From: Allorhodoferax sp052390055
Lineage (GTDB): Bacteria; Pseudomonadota; Gammaproteobacteria; Burkholderiales; Burkholderiaceae_C
DNA length: 64,000 nt
Assembly: GCA_052390055.1 (NCBI GenBank)
Contig: JBQTHH010000060.1
Coordinates: 1-64,000 of the forward strand
Direction: 5' to 3'
How positions within the stretch are numbered: position 1 is the first letter of the stretch; each line of letters opens with the position of its first letter. Both the position numbers and the translations under genes were made by a program. The notes below the pieces were generated by a model. It was not told where the DNA came from, did no database searches, and was given only the letters and a program-made list of their open reading frames with translations. Shown one piece after another: positions 28,493-36,430 of the stretch.

Positions 28493-29499
28493 TTCTGGTG
28501 GCGGATGCGGGGGTTGATGACGCCGTAGGCCACGTCAACCAGCAGGTTGACGGCCATGACCACGGCTCCGAGCAGCAGCATGCCGCCCTGCAGCACCGGG
28601 TAGTCGCGCCGGGCAATGGCCTCGATCAGCCATTTGCCCACGCCCGGCCAGGAAAAGATGGTTTCGGTCAGGATGGCGCCGGTGAACAGCACGCCGACCT
28701 GCAGGCCGATCACCGTAACGACCGGGATGAGGGCGTTGCGCAGCGCGTGGATGCCCACCACCCGCAGGCCCGACAGGCCCTTGGCGCGTGCGGTGCGGAT
28801 GTAGTCTTCGCCCAGCACTTCGAGCATGGCCGAGCGTGTCATGCGCGCGATCACGGCCAGCGGGTTGGTGCCCAACACCACCGTGGGCAGGGCCAGATGT
28901 TTCAGCGCCGACCAGAAGGCCCCGGTGTCGTCCGACAGCAGCGAGTCGATGAGCAGGAAGCCGGTGGTGGGCTCGATGAAGTACTGCACCGCGATGCGTC
29001 CGGACACCGGGGTGAGGTCCCACTGCACCGAAAACAGCAGGATCAGCAGCAGGCCCCACCAGAAGATGGGCATGGAATAGCCCGTGAGCGACACCCCCAT
29101 GACCCCGTGGTCGAGGATGGAGTTGCGCTTGACCGCCGCGATGATGCCCGCCGGTATGCCCACAATCAGGGCGAACAGGATGGCGCACAGGGCCAGTTCG
29201 ATGGTGGCGGGAAAGAGCGCGCCAAATTCTTGCAGCACCGGGGCCTGGGTGATGATGGACTTGCCCAGGTCGCCGTGCAGCACCTTGTTGATGTAGATGC
29301 CGTACTGGACCAGGATGGGCTGGTCCAGCCCGTATTCCTGTAGCAGTTTGGCATGGCGCGCGGCGTCGATGCCGCGTTCACCCGCCAGGGTTTCGATGGG
29401 GTCGCCTGGCACCAGGCGTATGAGGAAGAACGCCAGCAGGGTCATGCCAATGAAGGTGGGTATGACCAGGCTCAGGCGCGTCAGCAGAAAGCGCAGCAT
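28489..29499 (-). CDS. dppB: Dipeptide ABC transporter, permease DppB
   Basis: 336 residues, first gene of the dppBCDF-A unit. The N-terminus MLRFLLTRLSLVIPTFIGMTLLAFFLIRLVPGDP is the classical DppB/OppB start, and the EAA loop reads EDYIRTARAKGLSGLRV. It forms the membrane channel with DppC. A sequence matching 12 of 14 bases of the isocitrate lyase operator lies 17 bp before the ATG. Confidence 0.95.
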   Translation of the reverse strand: MLRFLLTRLSLVIPTFIGMTLLAFFLIRLVPGDPIETLAGERGIDAARHAKLLQEYGLDQPILVQYGIYINKVLHGDLGKSIITQAPVLQEFGALFPATIELALCAILFALIVGIPAGIIAAVKRNSILDHGVMGVSLTGYSMPIFWWGLLLILLFSVQWDLTPVSGRIAVQYFIEPTTGFLLIDSLLSDDTGAFWSALKHLALPTVVLGTNPLAVIARMTRSAMLEVLGEDYIRTARAKGLSGLRVVGIHALRNALIPVVTVIGLQVGVLFTGAILTETIFSWPGVGKWLIEAIARRDYPVLQGGMLLLGAVVMAVNLLVDVAYGVINPRIRHQK

Positions 29500-29515
29500 G
29501 GGGGGAATCGATGAA

Positions 29516-29529
29516 GTTGTATATAAGAC
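29516..29529. promoter_or_regulatory. Site resembling the aceA operator, upstream of dppB
   Basis: GTTGTATATAAGAC matches GTCTTATATAAGAC, the perfect palindrome found twice before isocitrate lyase, at 12 of 14 positions. It lies between the dppB start and its likely promoter, where bound protein would block expression. Confidence 0.45.
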
Positions 29530-29632
29530 AGGTGCTTTGCACCCAGAGAAGGCGGCGATTCTAGCGATTACGTACCGGCTGCGACATCAGGGTTGTCGCG
29601 GGGGGCGGATGTGCGCCAGCGCGGCGGCGGGC

Positions 29633-29665
29633 AAAAAAAAACCGGCGCCTGAAACGCCGGTTTTT
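29633..29665 (-). terminator. Terminator of the SWIB-domain gene
   Basis: ACCGGCG (29641-29647) pairs with CGCCGGT (29655-29661), with an 8-A run on the left that becomes the T tract for the minus-strand gene. The T run on the right could serve the other strand as well. Confidence 0.85.
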
Positions 29666-29693
29666 GGGGGGAGGGGAAGAAAACCGAAGCGGT

Positions 29694-30143
29694 TTACTTC
29701 AGATGCTTGCCGATCAGGCCAGCCATTTCGAACATCGAGACCTGCACCTTGCCGAACACTTCCTTGAGCTTGGCGTCGGCGTTGATCATGCGCTTGTTGA
29801 CGGCGTCCTGCAGCTTGTTCTTTTTGATGTAGTCCCACATTTTGCTGACCACTTCGGTACGGGGCAGGGGTTTGTTGCCGACGATGGCGGCCAAGGCGGC
29901 GCTGGGGGTCAGGGCCTTCATGAAGGCGGCGTTGACGGTGCGCTTCTTGGCGGGGGCTGCGGCCTTCTTGGCAGGCGCGGCTGCTTTCTTGGCGGGGGCT
30001 GCGGCTTTCTTGGCAGGAGCGGCCGCCTTCTTGGCGGGGGCCGCGGCCTTCTTGGCGGGAGCGGCCGCCTTGGTGGCGGGGGCTGCGGCCTTCTTCGCAG
30101 CGGGAGCAGCTTTCTTTGCAGGTGCCTTGGTTGCAGTTGCCAT
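29694..30143 (-). CDS. Lys/Ala/Pro-rich histone-like protein with C-terminal SWIB domain
   Basis: 149 residues. The first 67 are built of Lys, Ala and Pro: a degenerate start, AAAPATK, and then AAAPAKK six times in a row, resembling histone H1 tails and likely to bind DNA or RNA non-specifically. The remaining 82 residues (from RTVNAAFMKALTPS) are a SWIB/MDM2-like domain (KPLPRTEVVSKMWDYIKKNKLQ). Such SWIB proteins also occur in Chlamydia and many Betaproteobacteria; no precise role is established. The heptapeptide tract is a 21-nt DNA tandem repeat, prone to length change. It is monocistronic, with its own terminator. Confidence 0.88.
   Translation of the reverse strand: MATATKAPAKKAAPAAKKAAAPATKAAAPAKKAAAPAKKAAAPAKKAAAPAKKAAAPAKKAAAPAKKRTVNAAFMKALTPSAALAAIVGNKPLPRTEVVSKMWDYIKKNKLQDAVNKRMINADAKLKEVFGKVQVSMFEMAGLIGKHLK
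29943..30089 (-). repeat. 21-nt tandem repeat coding the AAAPAKK heptapeptides
   Basis: Seven consecutive 21-nt units (147 nt) inside the SWIB gene, codons 19-67; the first unit ends ATK and the other six are identical in protein but differ at third codon positions. Loss or gain of units keeps the frame. Confidence 0.9.
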
Positions 30144-30315
30144 AGTGGATTGTCCTTCGGTAGTTGGTTGAACACCAGGGGCGGTTCTCCCTGATAGTTG
30201 CGCATGCTAATAGCAAAAAAGCGCCTTTCCAAGGAGGCGAAAGCAAATTTCCCTGGGGAATGTTGTTTTTTCCATGGAGAATTCGGCCCCGTTTTCTGCA
30301 CTCTGGAGTTCTCGC

Positions 30316-30828
30316 ATGGAGCCGCGTTTTGCTACCTGTGACTTGTGCGATGCGCACAAGAACGATTCGGATGGGGCCTTTCGGGTCCTGCCCCCGGTAT
30401 TTCGGGACTTTGGGCGCCGCCGCGTGTTCGCCGGGGTGGTGGAAACGGTCAAGTGTTTCGAGGACAACACCCTGGTGAAAGCGGCGGTCGATTCCCCCGG
30501 GGTGGGCAGCGATGGCCTGCCCAAGGTGCTGGTAGTGGACGCGGGCGCCTCCCTGCGCCGCGCCGTGCTGGGCGGCAACCTGGGCGCGGCGGCGGCGCGC
30601 AATGCTTGGGCCGGGGTGGTGATCGACGGTTGCGTGCGCGACACCGTGGAGCTGGCCCAGCAGGAGGTCGGCATCCGCGCCCTGGCGGCCATGCCCTTGC
30701 CGACCGAAAAGCGCAACGAAGGCCAGCGCCAGGTGGCGGTGCAGATCCAGGGGGTGTGGGTGCGCCCCGGCGACTGGCTCTATGCCGACGAGGACGGCAT
30801 CGTCGTGTCCAGCGCCCCGTTGCTCTGA
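30316..30828 (+). CDS. rraA: RraA family protein (ribonuclease E inhibitor / HMG aldolase fold)
   Basis: 170 residues from ATG 30316, with GGAG at 30305-30308; an upstream in-frame ATG at 30274 has no such site. The fold is indicated by VLVVDAGASLRRAVLGGNLGAAAARNAWAGVVIDGCVRD and the terminal PGDWLYADEDGIVV. Members either regulate RNase E or act as 4-hydroxy-4-methyl-2-oxoglutarate aldolase/oxaloacetate decarboxylase; the short length and high similarity to RraA-type proteins fit either. It is divergent from the SWIB gene, and the repeat element copy A begins at its stop codon. Confidence 0.88.
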   Translation: MEPRFATCDLCDAHKNDSDGAFRVLPPVFRDFGRRRVFAGVVETVKCFEDNTLVKAAVDSPGVGSDGLPKVLVVDAGASLRRAVLGGNLGAAAARNAWAGVVIDGCVRDTVELAQQEVGIRALAAMPLPTEKRNEGQRQVAVQIQGVWVRPGDWLYADEDGIVVSSAPLL

Positions 30829-30895
30829 TTTTTGAGAGCCAAACAGGCTTCTAGCCCGCGTGAAATGGCGATTTAGTGCTATTAAATTTGTAGCA
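30826..30895 (+). repeat. Intergenic repeat element, copy A
   Basis: Core GCCCGCG (30854-30860), 16 nt, then TGCTATTAAATTTGTAGCA (30877-30895). The left part (TTTTTGAGAGCCAAAC...) resembles the left part of the antisense copy in pheS. It begins at the rraA stop codon. Confidence 0.8.
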
Positions 30896-31020
30896 TTTCG
30901 AGGGCGCGCGCGGTACCAGCTGCGCCGCAGTGGCGCCAGCCCGTGCGCCCAAGTGGCTCCTTGCTGGCGCCGGGCTTGGGGTAAGGTCGGCCTTGTCTGC
31001 GCTTTACCGGAGTTCTCGCC

Positions 31021-31944
31021 ATGTCCATGGGCCAATTTGCCTACGCCAACAACAGCAATCGCTTCCTGGCTGCCGCCCCCCTGCAGGGGCAGGCGCTGGC
31101 CGTGGTGGGTGTGCCCTTCGATGGTGCGGTGACGAACCGGCCCGGCGCCCGCTTTGGGCCGCAGGAAATACGCCGTGCCTCGCTGATGCTGTGCGACGGC
31201 ATCCACCCGGTATTCGATGTCTCGCCCTTGCCCCACCTGGGCGATGCGGGGGACATGCGCCTGCCCAATGCCAGTGCCCTGGCCGAGGTGCGCGCCGCCA
31301 TCACCGCGCAGGCCCGCGCGCTGATGCAGCGCCACCATTGCGTCTTCCTGGGCGGCGACCACTCGGTGACCCTGGCGCTGCTGCGTGCGGTGGCGGCGCA
31401 GCACGGCCCGGTGGCCCTGGTGCATTTCGACGCCCATTGCGACACCTGGAGCGACCATTTCAGCGAGGCCAGCGGGCATGGCACCTGGACTTTTGAGGCC
31501 CTGCGCGAAGGCCTTGTGCAGCCGGACAAGACGGTGCAGATCGGCCTGCGCTCCAGCGGCGAGCGTGCGGTGCGCGAATACGTGCGCGACCAGGGCGGGC
31601 TGATCTACAGCGCGCGCGACCTGCGCGGCCTCGATGGCGCGGCCCTGCGGCCCGTGCTGGACGCGGTGCGCCAACGCATCGGCGCCGCGCCGTGCTACCT
31701 GACGCTGGACATCGACTGCCTGGACCCGGCCTTCGCCCCCGGCACGGGAACGCCCGAGCCCGGCGGCATGAGCAGCTCGCAGGTGCTGACCTTTCTGGAA
31801 GAGCTGGCCGAGCTGTCCTGGGTGGGCATGGACTGCGTGGAGGTGGCCCCGGCCTACGACCACGCCGAGCTGACCAGCAGCGCCGCAGCCACCTTCGTCT
31901 GGACCTACCTCAGCGCCCGGGCGGCGCGCCTGGGCTCTCGCTGA
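31021..31944 (+). CDS. speB: Agmatinase
   Basis: 307 residues of the ureohydrolase family. The binuclear manganese site is seen as GGDHS, DAHCDTW and DIDCLDPAFAPGTGTPEPGG. It hydrolyses agmatine to putrescine and urea. Guanidinobutyrase or other guanidino hydrolases share these motifs, but the setting next to a gamma-glutamylputrescine oxidase and transporter favours agmatine. The oxidase gene begins 17 nt after its stop. Confidence 0.9.
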   Translation: MSMGQFAYANNSNRFLAAAPLQGQALAVVGVPFDGAVTNRPGARFGPQEIRRASLMLCDGIHPVFDVSPLPHLGDAGDMRLPNASALAEVRAAITAQARALMQRHHCVFLGGDHSVTLALLRAVAAQHGPVALVHFDAHCDTWSDHFSEASGHGTWTFEALREGLVQPDKTVQIGLRSSGERAVREYVRDQGGLIYSARDLRGLDGAALRPVLDAVRQRIGAAPCYLTLDIDCLDPAFAPGTGTPEPGGMSSSQVLTFLEELAELSWVGMDCVEVAPAYDHAELTSSAAATFVWTYLSARAARLGSR

Positions 31945-31961
31945 GCCTGGCGGACAAGGCC

Positions 31962-33263
31962 ATGCTGCTGCAGTCCGACACCCGGCTCAAGCAAGGCTGC
32001 TACTACGAGGCCAGCGTGCTGCGCCCCCCCGCGCAGCCACCCCTGCAGGGGAGCCAGCGCGCGGACGTGGTGGTGGTTGGCGCCGGGTTCGCAGGCCTGT
32101 CCTGCGCCATCGAGTGCGCGCAGCGGGGGCTGTCGGTGCTGGTGCTGGAGGCCGACCGTGTGTGCAGCGGGGCCTCGGGGCGCAACGGCGGGCAGGCCAT
32201 CGTCGGTTATGCCAGCGGCATGGCGCCGCTGGAGCAGCAATTGGGGCCGCAGGGCGCGCGCCAGGCCTGGGAGATGTCCTTGCAGGCGCTCGACCTCATC
32301 GACGCACGCATCCGGCAGTTCGGCATCGACTGCGCGCGCGTGCACGGCTACCTGTATGTGGCTGACTCCGCGCGCAAGGCGCGTGCGCTGGAGGCCGAAG
32401 TGCGCGAGCTGCAGCAGCGCTGGGGCCTGGACTGCACCTGGGCCAGCGGGGCGGCGGTGCAGGAGTGGATCCAGAGTCCGCGCTACCAGGCCTGCGCTTT
32501 CGAGTCGCGCTCCGGCCACCTGCACCCGCTCCAATACGGCCTGGGCCTGGCGCAAGCAGCGCGGCAATTGGGGGTGCGCATTTACGAACACAGCGCCGTG
32601 GTGGGGCTGGAGCGCGGGCCGCAGCTGCTGGCGCGCACTGCGCAGGGCGAGGTGCGCGCCCCGTTCGGCGTGCTGGCGGGCAACTGCATGCTGCCCGCGT
32701 ACGGCCCGCGGGTCGCCCCCGAGCTGCATGCGCGCACCATGCCGGTGGGCACCTACATCCTGGCTACTGCGCCGCTGGCGCCGGAGCTGCGCGCCCGGCT
32801 CATCGCCCGCAACGCGGCGGTGTGCGACAACAACCTGGCGCTGGACTATTTCCGCCTCAGTGCCGATGGCCGCATGCTGTTCGGCGGGCGCGTGAGCTAC
32901 AGCGCCCGCACCCCGGCGCGGCTGCGCCAGCGCATGGCCGCGCGCATGGCACAGGTGTTCCCGGCCCTGCGCGGTGTGCCGGTCGAGTATGTGTGGGGTG
33001 GCTTTGTCGACATCAGCATGAACCGCGCTCCCGATTTCGGCCGCCTGGGGGCCAATCTGTACTACCTGCAGGGCTTCAGCGGCCACGGTGTGGCGCTGAC
33101 CGGCTTGGCTGGGCAACTGGTGGCCCAGGCGGTTTGCGGGCAGGCGCAGCGCTTCGATGTGTTCGCGCGCCTGCGCCACCGCAGCTTTCCTGGCGGGGCT
33201 TTGCTGCGCACGCCCACACTGGCGCTGGGCATGCTCTACCACCGCATCAGGGACTGGGTGTAG
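31962..33263 (+). CDS. puuB: FAD-dependent gamma-glutamylputrescine oxidase-type enzyme
   Basis: 433 residues from ATG 31962 (the frame is open upstream through agmatinase). The N-terminal dinucleotide-binding motif is VVVVGAGFAGLSCAIECAQRG, and GRNGGQ follows, as in the DAO-family oxidases such as PuuB and OrdL. The C-terminal GFVDISMNRAPDFGRLGANLYYLQGFSGHGVALTGLAG is typical of that group. It should oxidise gamma-glutamylputrescine to the aldehyde, releasing H2O2. Its end overlaps the convergent MocR gene by 17 bp. Confidence 0.88.
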   Translation: MLLQSDTRLKQGCYYEASVLRPPAQPPLQGSQRADVVVVGAGFAGLSCAIECAQRGLSVLVLEADRVCSGASGRNGGQAIVGYASGMAPLEQQLGPQGARQAWEMSLQALDLIDARIRQFGIDCARVHGYLYVADSARKARALEAEVRELQQRWGLDCTWASGAAVQEWIQSPRYQACAFESRSGHLHPLQYGLGLAQAARQLGVRIYEHSAVVGLERGPQLLARTAQGEVRAPFGVLAGNCMLPAYGPRVAPELHARTMPVGTYILATAPLAPELRARLIARNAAVCDNNLALDYFRLSADGRMLFGGRVSYSARTPARLRQRMAARMAQVFPALRGVPVEYVWGGFVDISMNRAPDFGRLGANLYYLQGFSGHGVALTGLAGQLVAQAVCGQAQRFDVFARLRHRSFPGGALLRTPTLALGMLYHRIRDWV

Positions 33264-34731
33264 CGCCGCGCTCCAGGCCCTGGCGCACCGTGCGCGCCAG
33301 CTCCGGCCCGTGGCGCGCAATGTCCTCCAGCGTGGCATAGCCATAACCGATCACCAGACCGCGCAGGTCGCGGCGTTGCAGGCAGTAGGCCGACAGCGCG
33401 CGCACCAGGATGCCGCGCTGCGCCAGCGCGCGTGCCAGCGCCTGGTCGTCCACGCTGGCGGGCAGGCGCAGGCACAGGTGCAGGCCCTGCTCGGCCCCCG
33501 AGATGCGGGCCTGCGGCCCCAGGCACGGGGCCAGCGCTGCGAGCAGGCACTGGCGGCGCTGCGCGTAGCTCTGGCGTGCCCGGCGCAGGGCGCTGGCGAA
33601 GTGGCCCAGCTCGATGAACTCGGCCAGCGCCGCCTGCAAAGGCATCTGGCCCGGGCGGTTGAGGTCGTAATGCGCGCGCCGGAAGGCCTCCACCAGGGGC
33701 CTGGGCACCACCAGATAACCCAGCTTGAGGCCGGGGTAGAGCACCTTGGAAAACGAGCCCATGTAGAGCACGCGCTCGAGCCGGTCCAGACCCGCCAGCG
33801 AGGAAATCGGCGGCCCGCTGAAGCGGAACTCGCTGTCGTAATCGTCTTCCAGCACCCAGGCGCCGTGGCGTGCCGCCAGCGCCAGCAGCTGCTGGCGGCG
33901 CGGCAAGGACATCACGGCGCCGGTGGGGTACTGGTGGCTGGGCGTCACATACACCAGCCGGGGGGCGCTGGCCTTGGCATCGGTGGCCTGCGGGTCGATG
34001 CCATCGGCATCCACCGGCACCGCGCGCAAGGCCAGACCGCTGGCCTGGAAGGCCTTGACCGCGCCCCAGTAGGCCGGGTCCTCGATCCATACCGCATCCC
34101 CATGGTCGGCCAGCAACTGCGCGCACAAGCCCAGCGATTGCTGGGTGCCGCTGGTGATGATGACCTGGTCCATGTCCAGCGGCACGCTGCGCGCCACCCG
34201 CAGGTAGTCGGCCACCGCGCGGCGCAGGGGGGCATGGCCCCCGCTGGGGCTGTAGTCCAGCATGTCCGGGTAGGTCATGCGCCAGTGCTTGTTCTGCAGC
34301 CGCTGCCACAGCGCCACCGGAAAGGCCGAGAAATCGGCGATGCCGGGGGTGAAGGGCTGCACCTCCAGCTCGCCCGCGGTGAAGGTGCGTGTCAGCCCGG
34401 TGCCGCGCTGCGACAGCATGGCCGCCGCGGGCGGGGCCGCCGCCCGCATGCGCCCGGTGCGCCGCGGCAGGGTGTCGCTCACATAGGTGCCGCTGCCCAC
34501 CCGGCTGAGCAGATAGCCTTCCACGCAGAGCTGGTTGAGCGCCGCCACCACGGTGTTGCGCGACAGGCCCAGATCCATGCTCAGCTCGCGGCTGGAGGGC
34601 AGGCGGTCGCCGGCACTGAGCCGCCCATCGAGCATGGCGCGGCGCAGCGCCTCGTAGAGCTGGCGGTGCAGCGGCAGGTCGGCGTGCTCGCGCAGGCGTT
34701 CAATTTCTGTAAGCAGCAGTTCGGACAGCAT
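33247..34731 (-). CDS. MocR/GabR-type PLP-dependent transcriptional regulator
   Basis: 494 residues. A GntR-type winged helix (about 10-80; LPSSRELSMDLGLSRNTVVAALNQLCVEGYL) is linked to a class I aminotransferase-like domain (about 125-485) with the PLP lysine in SFSKVLYPGLKLGY. The ATG at 34731 is preferred to one 24 codons upstream because it begins the conserved helix MLSELLLTEIERLREHADLPLHRQLYEALRRAML. It is divergent from the polyamine operon at 35032, and the 300-nt gap holds direct and inverted repeats, so it probably regulates polyamine or GABA catabolism, with putrescine-, GABA- or PLP-derived effectors. Confidence 0.9.
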   Translation of the reverse strand: MLSELLLTEIERLREHADLPLHRQLYEALRRAMLDGRLSAGDRLPSSRELSMDLGLSRNTVVAALNQLCVEGYLLSRVGSGTYVSDTLPRRTGRMRAAAPPAAAMLSQRGTGLTRTFTAGELEVQPFTPGIADFSAFPVALWQRLQNKHWRMTYPDMLDYSPSGGHAPLRRAVADYLRVARSVPLDMDQVIITSGTQQSLGLCAQLLADHGDAVWIEDPAYWGAVKAFQASGLALRAVPVDADGIDPQATDAKASAPRLVYVTPSHQYPTGAVMSLPRRQQLLALAARHGAWVLEDDYDSEFRFSGPPISSLAGLDRLERVLYMGSFSKVLYPGLKLGYLVVPRPLVEAFRRAHYDLNRPGQMPLQAALAEFIELGHFASALRRARQSYAQRRQCLLAALAPCLGPQARISGAEQGLHLCLRLPASVDDQALARALAQRGILVRALSAYCLQRRDLRGLVIGYGYATLEDIARHGPELARTVRQGLERGATPSP

Positions 34732-34759
34732 GGGAAATGGGCTGGGCGAGAACCTTGAG

Positions 34760-34789
34760 TGGCTCCACTGAAGTTTCCTAAATGGCTCC
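34760..34789. promoter_or_regulatory. Direct repeat TGGCTCC, candidate MocR binding sites
   Basis: TGGCTCC occurs at 34760-34766 and 34783-34789, 23 bp start to start (about two helical turns), just upstream of the MocR gene. MocR regulators such as GabR are known to bind direct repeats. Confidence 0.45.
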
Positions 34790-34803
34790 TTGGTGCATGC
34801 CAA

Positions 34804-34827
34804 TTTTGAACCAGAATGGGTTCAAAA
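34804..34827. promoter_or_regulatory. Inverted repeat TTTTGAACC-N6-GGTTCAAAA before puuA
   Basis: Perfect 9-bp arms with a 6-bp centre, between the divergent MocR and puuA genes. Apart from the direct repeat at 34760-34789, the intergenic region 34732-35031 shows only the AAGGAGAG ribosome site of puuA. Confidence 0.55.
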
Positions 34828-35031
34828 CATACCGGAGACAACCCTATGTGCCAGCCATTTCGCGCCCTGCGACCGCTTTGCGGAACGGTCTGGTAGGTCC
34901 TTTCCCCTCGCACAAACTTTTATCATGCCAACGGCCTGGCGCAAGCCGCGTGGGCGGGCGCGCACATCGGCTCCCCCCCCTGGGCCGCAAGCGGGCATGA
35001 CAAGACCAGAAACAGCGAAGGAGAGAACGCA

Positions 35032-36402
35032 ATGACCGACAACCGCAGCAGCATGAGCTTCAATGACCTGGAGCAGTGGCTCAACGAACGCCGCGTCACC
35101 GAGGTCGAATGCCTGGTGCCCGACCTCACCGGCGTGGCGCGCGGCAAGATCCTGCCCCGGGCCAAGTTCACCGAAGACCGCGGCATGCGTCTGCCCCAGG
35201 CCATCGTGGCCATGGGCGTGACGGGCGAGTTTCCCGAATCGGGGCCGTATTTCGACGTGATCGAACCCACCGACCGCGACATGCAGTTGCGCCCCGACCC
35301 GTCCTCGGTGCGCATCGTGCCCTGGGCCACCGACCCCACCGCCCAGGTGATCCACGACTGCTTCGACCACGAAGGCAAACTGGTGCCCTTCGCCCCGCGC
35401 AGCGTGCTGCGCCGGGTGTGCGAGCTGTACGCCGCCGAAGGGCTCGAACCCGTGGTGGCGCCGGAGCTGGAGTTCTACCTCACCGCCCGCAACACCGACC
35501 CCAACACCCTGCTGCGCGCACCCATAGGCCGCAGTGGCCGCGCCGAAACCTCGCGCCAAGCCTACAGCATCGACGCCGTCAACGAGTTCGACCCCTTGTT
35601 CGAAGAGATCTACGATTACTGCGACAAGATGGAGCTCAACGTCGACACCCTCATCCACGAGGTCGGCGCCGGGCAGATGGAGATCAACTTCTTCCATGCC
35701 CACCCCATGGGGCTGGCCGACGAGGTGTTCTTCTTCAAGCGCACGGTGCGCGAAGCCGCGCTGCGCCACGACATGTACGCCACCTTCATGGCCAAGCCCA
35801 TCGCTGGCGAGCCCGGCAGCGCCATGCACGTGCACCAAAGCCTGGTCGATCGCACCAGCGGCCAGAACGTCTTCAGCAACGAGGACGGCACCCCGTCGGA
35901 ACTGTTCCTGCACTACATCGGCGGGCTGCAGCGCTACATCCCGGCGGCCATGGCCCTGGTCGCGCCCTATGTGAACAGCTACCGGCGCCTGACACGCAAC
36001 ACCGCCGCCCCGATCAACATCGAGTGGGGCTATGACAACCGCACCGTCGGCATCCGTTCGCCCATTTCGGCGCCCAGCGCGCGGCGGGTGGAAAACCGCG
36101 TCATTGGTGCCGACGCCAACCCCTACGTCGCCATGTCCATGACCCTGGCCTGTGGCTATTTGGGCATCAAGAACAAGATCAAACCCAAGCCCGAGATGCG
36201 CGGCGACGCCTACCTCTCGCCCCACTCGCTGCCGCGCAGCCTGGGCGAGGCGCTGGACTGGCTGCGCAAGGAAACCGACCTGCACGAGGTGCTGGGCCAG
36301 GAATTCATCACCGTGTACTCGGAAATCAAGGAACTCGAGTTCGACGAATTCATGAAAGTGATTTCGCCCTGGGAGCGTGAGCACCTGCTGCTGCACGTAT
36401 GA
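35032..36402 (+). CDS. puuA: Glutamine synthetase family, gamma-glutamylputrescine synthetase
   Basis: 456 residues from ATG 35032, preceded by AAGGAGAG. The glutamine-synthetase fold is shown by APELEFYL, GAGQMEINFFHAHPMGLADEVF and GSAMHVHQSL, and the tyrosine adenylylation loop of GlnA is absent. It ligates glutamate to putrescine with ATP, the first step of the Puu route. It heads a run of genes for aminotransferase, periplasmic binder and transporter, matching Pseudomonas spu and E. coli puu clusters. Other glutamyl-polyamine ligases (for spermidine) are possible. Confidence 0.9.
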   Translation: MTDNRSSMSFNDLEQWLNERRVTEVECLVPDLTGVARGKILPRAKFTEDRGMRLPQAIVAMGVTGEFPESGPYFDVIEPTDRDMQLRPDPSSVRIVPWATDPTAQVIHDCFDHEGKLVPFAPRSVLRRVCELYAAEGLEPVVAPELEFYLTARNTDPNTLLRAPIGRSGRAETSRQAYSIDAVNEFDPLFEEIYDYCDKMELNVDTLIHEVGAGQMEINFFHAHPMGLADEVFFFKRTVREAALRHDMYATFMAKPIAGEPGSAMHVHQSLVDRTSGQNVFSNEDGTPSELFLHYIGGLQRYIPAAMALVAPYVNSYRRLTRNTAAPINIEWGYDNRTVGIRSPISAPSARRVENRVIGADANPYVAMSMTLACGYLGIKNKIKPKPEMRGDAYLSPHSLPRSLGEALDWLRKETDLHEVLGQEFITVYSEIKELEFDEFMKVISPWEREHLLLHV

Positions 36403-36430
36403 CCGCCCACCCCTTTGGACAGGAAGCTCT

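Noticed and set aside
29943..30089. CRISPR-like regular repeats
   Set aside because: The 21-nt units have no spacers and encode the Lys/Ala-rich tail of the SWIB protein.
30194..30210. A fifth copy of the repeat element (GCATGCTAATAGCA)
   Set aside because: It has a TGCTAA/TTAGCA-like palindrome, but no GCCCGCG at the required distance on either strand.
29587..31863. A 750-codon minus-strand frame spanning the SWIB gene, rraA and agmatinase
   Set aside because: It crosses three well-supported genes and two intergenic gaps; composition is that of a shadow frame.
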